NCBI RefSeq assembly: GCF_000521465.1
Contig: NZ_BAVR01000045.1
Location: 1 to 32,211, forward strand
Length of the DNA stretch: 32,211 bases
Origin: Acetivibrio straminisolvens JCM 21531
GTDB taxonomy: Bacteria > Bacillota > Clostridia > Acetivibrionales > Acetivibrionaceae
Direction of reading: 5' to 3'
The notes below the pieces were generated by a model, which worked only from the letters and a program-made list of their open reading frames with translations, made no database searches and was not told the origin of the DNA. Made by a program: the position numbers and the translations under genes. Below, one piece after another: positions 7,021 through 16,400 of this stretch. Position 1 is the first letter of the stretch, and each line of letters begins with the position of its first letter.

Positions 7021-9438
7021 ATGATAGCGAAAAGAAGAGTTCTTGCTACAATACTTTCTTTGTTTGTGCCAGTTATTTTGCTTACCGGTGGTCTTTACTT
7101 TAATTCTAAGATACATAACTTTGAGAAGTATGAAACTATAGAACCTACTGAAAAAGAATACGGATATACATTATACATATGTAAGAGCTGCGGTAAAGTA
7201 AAGACTGACGATTATGTCGAACCGACAAGTTACTTATTGCCTAATATTGTAATTAATGAGGTGTGCAGTTCTAATAATAGTATTTTGCCTGATGAAAATG
7301 GGGATTGCTTTGATTGGGTAGAATTATACAATCCTACTGATAGGGTTATTAATTTGTCTGGATTTGGCTTGTCCGATAAAAAGTCTGATTTATTTAGATA
7401 TACTTTTGGAGATATTGAGATTAGACCAAAGGAATATCTAGTTGTTTATGCAGTGGGTGATGAGGTCGTAGAAAGTTCCAATACAGATAGAATATATGCC
7501 AATTTCAAGTTGACTTCAAAAGGTGAATCTTTATTTCTTACACTTCCCAATGGAAAAGTTGTGGATAAAATAACCTATCCTGAATTAAAAGGTGACGAAT
7601 CTTATAGTAGATTTGAAGTGAATAATAATGTTGCTTATAAAATCACTAAGGGGACCCCAATGGAAGAAAACAGAGAATTTATTGCTGTTCAAGCTCCTGT
7701 TTTCTCAGCAGATTCGGGATTTTATAGTGATTCATTTATGTTAAGCTTAACATCTGAACCTGGTACAGAGATTTATTATACACTTGATAGTACAGAGCCA
7801 AATATGAATTCAATAAAGTATGAAGGTCCTATTTTGATTAAAAATGCAACTTACAATGAGAATGTTTATCGACTTAAAAAGGATACAACTACTGATAATG
7901 AAAAATTCCCCAAAGACTTGGTAGATAAAGCGACTATTATTAGGGCAGTTGCATATGACAAAGACGGAAATAGCAGTGATATTGTTACAAAGAGCTATTT
8001 TGTAGGCTTGGATAAATATAAGAATACTAATGTTGTTTCCATGGTTACAGACCCAGCTAATTTGTTTGATGATGAAAAGGGTATTTATGTTAAAGGAACT
8101 TTGTACAAACAGTGGGAACTGGGAGGAAAAGTAGGAGAAGAACCATTGCCAAATTGGAAGAATCGGGGATTTCTTTGGGAGAGACTTGCGGAAATCACTT
8201 ATTTTGATAAAGGGGATTTAGTTCTAGAACAAAGACTTGGCATAAGAATACGTGGAGCTGTTAGCAGAAAAAGACAGATGAAAAACTTCAATGTATTTGC
8301 AAGGAAATTCTATAATGGTCAAAACAGATTATTAACTCCATTATTTGATGAAATATCTTCACAAAAGTCATTTGTTTTACGTGCTGGTAATTACAAAGAA
8401 GGGTTTTTGCAAAGTTTAGTTGCAGACCGTAATATTTCAACACAATTAGCAAAACTATGTGCGCTCTTTATAGATGGTGAATATTGGGGAGATTATCAAA
8501 TAATGGAGAAGTACAGTGTTCATTATATTGAAGAACATTATAAAATAGATAAAGATAATGTGAGTATTCTAAAACGCGGGCAGCTAGAAGCAGGCAATGA
8601 GGAATGTGTAAAGGATTACAATGAGTTGTTGAGTTTTATAAAGAATCATGATTTGTCAGTGAAAGAAAACTATGATTATGTTTGTGAACGTGCTGACATT
8701 CAAAGTTTAGTTGATTTTTACTGTACGCAGATTTATATAAATAATATTGACTTTTCTTACAGACAAAATGTTCAAATTTGGAGATCTGAAGCAAAATCAA
8801 GTAATCCATATGAGGATGCAAGATGGAGATGGATGTTATATGATCTGGATGCTTCTATATATAAAAAAGAGAATGACATTAAATATTTTTACGACTTTAA
8901 TATGTTTACAGAGGATTCTCCTTTTTCCAAAGGAATTTATCAAGATCCTTTTATAAGTAATTTGATGAAGAACGAAGAGTTTTGTAAGCAATTTGTAAAT
9001 ACATTTATGGATCTTGCAAATTATAATTTCAATAAAGATATTGTGAAAGAAAAGCTATATAAAGTGACAGATAATCCTGAAAAATCAATGATTGAATTTT
9101 TTGAAAACAGATTTGACTATATTACAAAATACATGGCTGATTTCTTTAATTTAAAAGGTAAGCTGACTAATGTAACTCTACATATTAATAATCCTGAAGA
9201 AGGTACTATTAAATTAAACACGCTGCCTGACAGCATTACAAATGGTAAGTGGAGTGGCAAATATTACACCGATTACGAAATAACTGTAACAGCAATTGCT
9301 AAAGAAGGCTATTCTTTTGATGGTTGGAAGATAGAGGGGGCAGAGATTGTTGGAAATAAGAATTCTCAAACAATATCTGTTAAACTCATTGACAACCAGG
9401 ATTGCAGCATTGAGGCAGTATTCAAAAAATTAAACTAA
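7021..9438 (+). CDS. CotH-kinase-domain surface protein with LTD, CHB_HEX and InlB-B-like domains
   Basis: The 805-aa protein has an N-terminal hydrophobic signal anchor (residues 8-27). A lamin-tail domain follows (about 75-195, IVINEVCSSNNS then DWVELYNPTDRVINLSGFGLSD). Next is a chitobiase/hexosaminidase C-terminal-type domain (about 228-330, SEPGTEIYYTLDSTEPN). The CotH domain spans about 340-720, with IRIRGAVSRKRQMKNF, LFIDGEYWGDYQIMEKY and RWRWMLYDLDAS, which hold the likely ATP- and metal-binding Lys and Asp residues. A divergent InlB-B repeat-like domain closes it (about 722-803). CotH is a protein kinase of the Bacillus spore coat; related domains in clostridial surface proteins have unproven substrates. 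The ribosome site AAAGGGG is about 30 nt upstream. It is probably an operon with the next gene (29-nt gap). Confidence 0.88.
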   Translation: MIAKRRVLATILSLFVPVILLTGGLYFNSKIHNFEKYETIEPTEKEYGYTLYICKSCGKVKTDDYVEPTSYLLPNIVINEVCSSNNSILPDENGDCFDWVELYNPTDRVINLSGFGLSDKKSDLFRYTFGDIEIRPKEYLVVYAVGDEVVESSNTDRIYANFKLTSKGESLFLTLPNGKVVDKITYPELKGDESYSRFEVNNNVAYKITKGTPMEENREFIAVQAPVFSADSGFYSDSFMLSLTSEPGTEIYYTLDSTEPNMNSIKYEGPILIKNATYNENVYRLKKDTTTDNEKFPKDLVDKATIIRAVAYDKDGNSSDIVTKSYFVGLDKYKNTNVVSMVTDPANLFDDEKGIYVKGTLYKQWELGGKVGEEPLPNWKNRGFLWERLAEITYFDKGDLVLEQRLGIRIRGAVSRKRQMKNFNVFARKFYNGQNRLLTPLFDEISSQKSFVLRAGNYKEGFLQSLVADRNISTQLAKLCALFIDGEYWGDYQIMEKYSVHYIEEHYKIDKDNVSILKRGQLEAGNEECVKDYNELLSFIKNHDLSVKENYDYVCERADIQSLVDFYCTQIYINNIDFSYRQNVQIWRSEAKSSNPYEDARWRWMLYDLDASIYKKENDIKYFYDFNMFTEDSPFSKGIYQDPFISNLMKNEEFCKQFVNTFMDLANYNFNKDIVKEKLYKVTDNPEKSMIEFFENRFDYITKYMADFFNLKGKLTNVTLHINNPEEGTIKLNTLPDSITNGKWSGKYYTDYEITVTAIAKEGYSFDGWKIEGAEIVGNKNSQTISVKLIDNQDCSIEAVFKKLN

Positions 9439-9467
9439 AATAAATACAGAAGGGGAGTTGGAACAAA

Positions 9468-10334
9468 GTGGGGATTAGAAAACTTATTTTAGCGACAAGT
9501 ATCTTAATAGCACTAACTTTAACAGGATGCGGAGATAAAGGAACCGGAGCAGTTCAGCAAAACGGAGTTTCAACGGGTGAAATTAATGCGAAAATAGTAT
9601 TTGATAATGATAAAGTTAATGCTGACACTGTTGACGGGTTAAGTATTAGTGAAAGAGAAGTTAAAATCACAAAACCGGGACTGTATACATTTAGCGGGAC
9701 TTGGAGCGACGGTCAGATACTGGTTGATGTGGGTAAAGAATCTGAGGCTGTCTTAGTGCTCGATGGGGTAAACATTACAAATAAAAAATCAGCACCGATA
9801 TATGTAAAGAGTGCTGAAAAAGTAAAAATCGAGCTGGCCGACGGAAAGGATAATGTTTTGACGGATGCTGAATTTTATGAATTTGATGATCCTCAGGATA
9901 ACAAGCCAAATGCCTGCCTTTACGGCAAAGATGATATTACTATAAAGGGCAACGGAAATTTAATAGTTAATGCAAATTATAATAATGGAATCGGCACAAG
10001 CAACGATTTAAAAATAACAGGTGGAAATATTACTGTCAGAGCTTTTAATAACGGTCTAAAAGGGAATGACAGTGTGACCATAAGCGGTGGTAATATTGAT
10101 ATTACGTCAGAGGCTGATGGAATTAAGGTAGATAATGCGGAGGAAGTTCATAAAGGATTTGTAAATATAACCGGAGGCTCGCTAAAAATCAGGGCAAAAG
10201 ATGATGCAATAGACAGTGTAAGAAGTGTTACCGTTAATAATGCTGATGTTAAAGTAAGTGTCGGTGGCCGGGAAATAAAATGTGAAGGTATCTTAAATAT
10301 AGCTGAAGGCTGCATAAGCCCATTGGAAGAGTAA
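9468..10334 (+). CDS. Lipoprotein with DUF4353-like carbohydrate-binding domain
   Basis: A 288-aa lipoprotein: the signal peptide ends in the lipobox LTGC, giving an acylated Cys at about residue 21. The remainder has repeated short beta-strand units (VKITKPGLYTFSGTW, DDITIKGNGNLIVNA, GNITVRAFNNGLKG, GFVNITGGSLKIRAKDDAID), typical of the right-handed beta-helix annotated as DUF4353, 'carbohydrate-binding domain-containing protein'. Genes of this family commonly neighbour CotH genes in Firmicutes, often with DUF4956 and VTC polyphosphate polymerase genes, which are absent here. The GTG start has AAGGGGAG 10 nt upstream. It is likely co-transcribed with the CotH gene. Glycan binding is a family annotation, not shown here. 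Confidence 0.82.
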   Translation: MGIRKLILATSILIALTLTGCGDKGTGAVQQNGVSTGEINAKIVFDNDKVNADTVDGLSISEREVKITKPGLYTFSGTWSDGQILVDVGKESEAVLVLDGVNITNKKSAPIYVKSAEKVKIELADGKDNVLTDAEFYEFDDPQDNKPNACLYGKDDITIKGNGNLIVNANYNNGIGTSNDLKITGGNITVRAFNNGLKGNDSVTISGGNIDITSEADGIKVDNAEEVHKGFVNITGGSLKIRAKDDAIDSVRSVTVNNADVKVSVGGREIKCEGILNIAEGCISPLEE

Positions 10335-10365
10335 GAAGATTCTTTAAATTTAAATAAATATATGC

Positions 10366-10398
10366 AAAAGTCGGGGCATCCCGACTTTTATTCTTTTT
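10366..10398. terminator. Intrinsic terminator, convergent genes
   Basis: AAAAGTCGGG and CCCGACTTTT form the stem, followed by TATTCTTTTTT. It ends the CotH operon and could also serve the methyltransferase gene approaching from the other side. Confidence 0.85.
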
Positions 10399-10472
10399 TG
10401 CTTAGACTATTACGTCTATAGATTGAACTGTAAATTTTTACTGTTACGGATTTGTTGGCGTTTTAAAAATAT

Positions 10473-11348
10473 TTACTTAGAACCGATAATATTTATTATT
10501 GTAAATGGCACAAAGAGCGGAACATCTCCAATTTTTAATTTTGTTGTAACAGAACTCAGCCCACGCATGCCCATCTTTGATAAAAATACGGCAATGGGCC
10601 AGGCATGTGAAGATATAAACATCTGAATATTTTTAAAACCGTTTTGCTCAAACAATCGTGATATTGAATTATGATTATACAGGCAAACATGCTCCGGAGG
10701 GATGAAAAACGGCCATTTTTTTCCTAATATTTTGTACCACATTCCGCCTAAAAAAGGAGTGGAAACAACTAAAGAGCCGTTTGGAGTCATGTAATTTTGT
10801 ATTTCTTTGATAAATGTGTTTGGATTGTAAACATGTTCAAGCACACTAAAAGTTATTACGCAGTCAAATTTGGCGGGTGTATCATTAGGAATGGCTTCAA
10901 GTCCGCCGCAATAAACATTGTCTGCAAACTTTTTTGCATGGCTTACGGCTTCGCCGGAAAAATCCGTACCGATTCTATAATCAAAATAACCTTTTGCTTC
11001 ATCCAACAGAAAACCGAAACCGCATCCGATTTCCAGGAGCTTTCCGCCTGTTATATTTCGTTTATGTAATTCTTTCATATATTTTGAGAAAGTACTGCGC
11101 AGAGCTTTTTCTTGTATTTCATATCCTGTTCCTGCACTATATTCTGAATAGAAACTGTCTTGAGAATAATATGATAATAATGACTCTTCGCTAAGTCTGG
11201 GATTCAAATATACCAACTGACAATTATTGCACTTATTGTATTTATATGAATTTATTTCATAAAGCAAATTGCTTGATTTCGTATTACACAAAGGGCATGA
11301 AGTGTATTCAAGGGAATCCGTGTCGGGAAGGAATACTTTAGATGACAT
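10473..11348 (-). CDS. Class I SAM-dependent methyltransferase with zinc-ribbon N-terminus
   Basis: The 291-aa protein opens with a four-Cys zinc-binding motif (CPLCNTKSS...CNNCQLVYLNPR), typical of methyltransferases in sugar or cell-surface polysaccharide pathways. The Rossmann methyltransferase core follows: the SAM-binding motif LLEIGCGFGFLL (about residues 100-111), the acidic IGTDFS, and the motif-IV region DCVITFSVLEHV. A region HVCLYNHNSISRLFEQNGF is also characteristic of the Methyltransf_23 group. ATG 11348 is preferred because GGCGGTG lies 9 nt upstream; the longer TTG start at 11381 lacks a site. The substrate is unknown. The gene is alone on the minus strand between two extracellular-protein loci. 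Confidence 0.9.
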   Translation of the reverse strand: MSSKVFLPDTDSLEYTSCPLCNTKSSNLLYEINSYKYNKCNNCQLVYLNPRLSEESLLSYYSQDSFYSEYSAGTGYEIQEKALRSTFSKYMKELHKRNITGGKLLEIGCGFGFLLDEAKGYFDYRIGTDFSGEAVSHAKKFADNVYCGGLEAIPNDTPAKFDCVITFSVLEHVYNPNTFIKEIQNYMTPNGSLVVSTPFLGGMWYKILGKKWPFFIPPEHVCLYNHNSISRLFEQNGFKNIQMFISSHAWPIAVFLSKMGMRGLSSVTTKLKIGDVPLFVPFTIINIIGSK

Positions 11349-12466
11349 ATTAATTACACCGCCTTTAATAGTTTTTTGCAAACAACTAAAACAACAATAG
11401 ATTCCAATTATAATAAAAATAAAAAATATTAATAAATAAGATATTTTGTAGCCAACAAAGCACCTAAAATATTACAGTAATATAATATCATGCACATAAA
11501 TCGACAAATAAGTAATATTAACCTATCTTATTGATTATATCTTATTCTTGTTTCAAAAGTCAAATATCAAAAAAGTATAAGTTTGTGGTTGACAAAGGGA
11601 TATTGTGTTTGCCCAGGAATTCTGCAAAGAATTTTTAAAATATGTCATCACAGTATATGCTGTATGAGGTAAGAAGCGTTATGTAGCGCTTTGAATATAA
11701 TACTGTAAGCCTTTGCGCATGATAACAATCAATATTAGTACTACATCATAGTAATACCAGAATTCATTTATTGCAATAGAAACCATGTTAAAATACAAAT
11801 GTTGAAATAAAATTAAAAAAATTCTTCTGAGAGTATTTGCAGGAGATTGGTTCATGCTTTTATCTTGCCACTGAATTACCAGTCTATTGACAAAAGAGAA
11901 AAATAAACATAAAATAGAAAAATAAGAGAGTGGAAGAATTATTTATTAGAAACATGTATAAGTATCATATTGATAGGGATTATAACTAAAAAATCAGTTT
12001 TTAGACAGTTAATACATAAATACGGTAATATAGAAAGTTAATTGTTGTATTAAGAAAAAGGGATTCAAGGATTTTATGTATGTTACTGATAGTGTTTACT
12101 GTCAAATAAATGCTAAAAGGCTCAAGTAAAGATGGCAAGACTGATGAGGTTTTTTAAATAATTTCTATTTCGAAAATGTTCCATTCAAAAAGTTATTGTA
12201 ATCAAATATAAGTGATGAATAGATGTAGATGGGTTTGGATAAATATGGGGCAGATAGTTAGAAAATATAATTAATATAATCTATAGATTTCCTAATAGCT
12301 TCATGTATGAGGATAAAAAATAAAAACACTAAAAGAAAACATAAGAATGGTTTGTATTTGGTAAAAGTATGACAGAATGACTAAAAATCTTAAATAAGAT
12401 GATTTGCTGAAGGAACTATTGATTATAGGTAAGTTGTTTGTAAAATTCTTTAGACGAATGAGTTGA

Positions 12467-12715
12467 GATGTCAGTATATGTAATAATATTGGCGAAAATA
12501 ATGCTATTAACTTTTATAGATCAAACAGAGAAAGTCAATTTGAAGGATTAAAAAGAAGGTATCGGGCAGGTAAAGATGAAAGTACTAACAAAAACTCAGG
12601 TAAAGGTATTTTAGATATATTTGAGAACGTAACAGTAATGTCCTTTTTCGCTCAAAAAGTAAACAGTAGAGCTAAAAATGATGCTAATAATCATTTGTTA
12701 AGGTGTAGGTCTTGA
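12467..12715 (+). pseudogene. Possible decayed coding fragment, 82 codons
   Basis: An uninterrupted frame encodes a protein-like sequence including YRAGKDESTNKNSGKGILD and IFENVTVMSFFAQKV, but there is no usable start codon near its beginning and no ribosome site. The residue composition looks more like coding than the surrounding DNA. No family is recognised, and it may be chance. Confidence 0.25.
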
Positions 12716-12951
12716 ACGAGCTCTTCTCTTTCTATCTCATAGGAAGTACATAAGAAATTTTTATACTATTTCAATTTAAATGTGATACTCATATAAGGCA
12801 TAAAAGAATAAAGATTGGAAAATAAGTTGCAATAAACCTAAGTGAGTATTTTTAAGGGGGTGATAGCTTTCTTGATTATGAAAAGTAGATAATCGTATTA
12901 CCAATAATGGGGTAAAGAAAAAGCATAAGTTGACTGGGGGTGGTAATTAAA

Positions 12952-13240
12952 TTGAAACGAAAGAAACTATTTCCACGTATATTGTCTCAGCCATATTATT
13001 GCTGAAGCAAAGAAAATTGCTTCTAGAACTATTAAAAGCACATACTCTTTTATGCTGTCCAAAGCAATATAGTTGAAAGTACAAGCGGGTTTCTCATCAA
13101 AGGACGATTCTTTATTAAATAAGAAAGATAAGCTTACTAAAAAAATTGAGGGTCTCTATTACTGTTGTTTACATAATGATGAAAAAACAATGGAATCACA
13201 CTATGTAATAACTTCGAACTGTAAAATCTTTCATGGTTAA
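12952..13240 (+). pseudogene. Possible decayed gene with intact ribosome site
   Basis: GGGGGTGG (12936-12943) stands 8 nt before TTG 12952, which opens LKRKKLFPRILSQPYY and then meets a stop at 13003. The next frame continues with HIIAEAKKIASRTIKSTY, and a third frame (13079-13240) with FSSKDDSLLNKKDKLTKKIE. The basic N-terminus after a strong ribosome site resembles the start of an exported protein broken by several shifts. Identity is unknown. Confidence 0.3.
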
Positions 13241-13408
13241 TTTCTGCAAAGTTTTAGGATCTATTTTAGCGAATAATTCTTTGGCGATAAAACGAAGAAG
13301 TATTCTAATTAAAATTCTAATTAAATAAGAAATCCTCAAACTTCAGAAAGGAGATACCATTGCTTTAAATCTCAAATATCAAAAACTAAAATAAAAGGAG
13401 GTCATAAA

Positions 13409-16400
13409 ATGTTTGCTTTATCTAATAAAGCTGTTTTCCGTGTATGGGTTATTATTTTACTTTTTGGGCTTCTTTATATTTTATGCAATGATAATAATGT
13501 GCTTGCTCAAGGTGAACCTACCAAAATAAGTACGGAAAATGCAGAACTTTCTGCAGCAGCACCGACAAACTCATGGCAAGACGTAAGAAGTGCTTTTGAT
13601 GGTGATGAAAGTACGGTATTCCATACAGCAGAAGATGTTGACCATGCATATGTACAGGTATCATTTGCGGAACCAAAAACTGTAGTTGAAATAAGGGCTT
13701 TAATTGGAGAAATAGGATATCCTTTTATAACAAATGACTGGTGGGTTGAAGCTGCAGACAGTTTAGAGGATTTAGAGAACATGACAGGTTCATATCGGCT
13801 TGTAGTAGACACTCAATATGACATTGCAGGAGAATGGCAGGAAGTATATTTGGAACAACCTGTAACTAGAAAGATATGGAGAGTTTCTGCGAGAAAGAAA
13901 ATATGGGATAACTCGGTGGGCTTTGTTGAAATAGAGTTTTGGGGCTTTAATGCAGAAGACGAAAAAATAATTAAAAAAATAAATATACTAGAGCAAATTA
14001 ACACTTTAAATGCAATAATAACTAATACCATAGAGGGGGAGGTATGGAAATTAACAGTGGTATTGATAACTATTCATATATAAAGCAGTGCTTTGATGGG
14101 GTAAGTAGTTCTTTTGCAGAAATTTTAGAGGGAGATAGCGCTTATTTACAAATAGAGTTCTCAAACTCGAAAAATATTAATCAAATTAGAATTTATAACG
14201 GAATAATACAAGATCAAAAATTAACAATTGAAATGGCTGATTCAGAGGAAGATTTGAAAAGCAAATCTGGTACTTATTATTTAATAAATAGCCAAAGCTA
14301 CCAAATTACACCTGAAAATTGGATAATAGTTAATGTGCCCAGTGATTTCGTAAGTAATAAGTTTGTTAAATTTAGTTTTACAAAAGCACCAGGAGCCAAC
14401 ACAATAATTATTCCGAAAATTGAATTGTGGAGTGATGATATTACTCCACCAAGTGTTCCGATGAATTTAAATGCAAGACCTCTAGATGCAAGAACTATTG
14501 AATTAACGTGGCAGCACTCTTCTGATAATGACAAAGTATCTGGATACAGGGTGTTTAGAAATGGAAATTATATAGGAACTTCAATAACAAATAGATTTAC
14601 TGATACTTTATTAGATCCTCAGACAACTTATAATTATACTGTATGTGCTTTTGATGCAGTGGACAATGAATCTGCATTAAGCAATACGGTAACGGCAACT
14701 ACAACTAATTCCATGGAAATAAAAACAGACTACAATGTCATGGTTCTATACTATGATCCCATAATAAAGGCCGGAACTTATTTTACTAAAGTTATCCCCG
14801 AGGATATTAAATATTCTGAGCTTTATTCATTATCATTGAAACCAGTAAACGAAAGAGCTCAGGAATTTGCCGACAATATAAGGAGAGCTTCGGGAGGAAG
14901 TGTAAATTTCAACATAGTTGAGATTAGAGAAATAAATACCGAAATTCCTGCAAATTGTCCTGAAATGCTGAACTCTGAAGCGTTAATTGAATATATGGAA
15001 TTTAGGGATCCTAATAAAGATTATGATGTATATCGTCTAGGAGGATTTAATTATCGTAAAGCATTTAAAGATAACAATATCATCGAACTAGTTGAAAATG
15101 GTGATGTAGATTTTGTGTGGATTTATACCACGCCTCCTAATAATGGGCTTTCAGAGTCTACTATGGTAGGAAGAGATGCTTACTTCTCAAATGGTATAAC
15201 ATTGTCTGATATTGCTTGTTCCAGAAAGTTTTTAACTTTAATTGGTAGTTCTTATGAATGTTTTGGCCATCATATTGATAATGGAACAGCAAGTAGAATA
15301 TTTTCAAAGTTACCTAAAAAAACTGAAGTAAGTGTTCTACAATCAGCAGATATTAATAATCAAAGCACAGTGTTAAGAAAGTTAAATGATTGGGAAAAAT
15401 TCCAACTTACAGATACAATAAATTTTGAGCCTTCTTCTGTATCTCCTAATTATTCCCAGGTCGGTAATATGCATTTCCCTTGTAATGCCGTTATGGAGTA
15501 TGGATGGGAGTATATAGATGAAAATTTTAATCACTATGATAATTGGAACATAATTGAAGGGACATGGTCAATATACTCTGGAATGTTCAGGGGGTATTCT
15601 AACAATGTTGCAAAAGCAACATTAAAATGGAGCACAGGATTTACCTTTAATCAACCTATGGTGTGTAGAAATATGATTTTAGAATCTGATATTATATTAA
15701 ATTTAGGTAACCAAGGTTCTAGTGCAGGAGTTATTTTTAGGGCAACGGAACATGAAAATTCGGGATTTTTGTTCAAAGGATATTATGTTGGAATCGATGC
15801 CAATAATGATAAGGTGTTTATTGCGAAAATAAATAATGGATATAGTGAAATTGCATCGACTTCTATGCCAATATATCTAAATACAGGCTATAAGCTTAAA
15901 GTGATTGCTGAAGGCAGAAACATAAAGGTGTATATCAATAATATGGAAGAACCTGCTATTGATATCGATGATGATTCTTTCTTAGGATCGGGGACATTTG
16001 GCTATCTCGTAAAAAGTGGACAAGCAAGCTTTGATAATCTATTAATAAACTCAATTGCAGAATCCTATGCAGACACATGGTATAATTATCCTGATCTTGA
16101 TGGGGAGCCATCAAAAGTGACTTTTGATGACTGGAATGGAGAACAGGATGCATATCAATTGTGGGTTTTTGACCATATTCCTAGGAATCCAGGCATGCAT
16201 AATGCTATAAATATTTCAAATAACGAAGTATTTGAAGGTATATTAAACAATTGGTGGCCATATATAGTCGACTTTAATAGATTTGATGCTAGTCCGATTA
16301 CTTATGAGGTAACAGGGTATCCAGTTCCTCCTGTTGTAAAACCTAGTTTGCATATATCCAAAAATTCCTTTGTATTGTCTTGGATAATTCCGCAAAACTC

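Larger units (their letters stand above)
11349..13408. other. Two-kilobase A+T-rich region without a confident gene
   Basis: No open frame of convincing length, start and ribosome site is present in this region, although neighbouring genes are tightly packed. It contains interrupted coding-like stretches (see the entries at 12467 and 12952) and many stop codons in all frames. No tRNA, rRNA, CRISPR spacing or transposase motif was seen. The last 25 bases hold the AGGAGG site of the large secreted protein gene. It looks like the graveyard of one or more genes lost beside the repeat protein. Confidence 0.55.

Noticed and set aside
10423-10626. 67-codon plus-strand frame
   Set aside because: It is antisense to the end of the methyltransferase gene, lacks a ribosome site and shows no family features.
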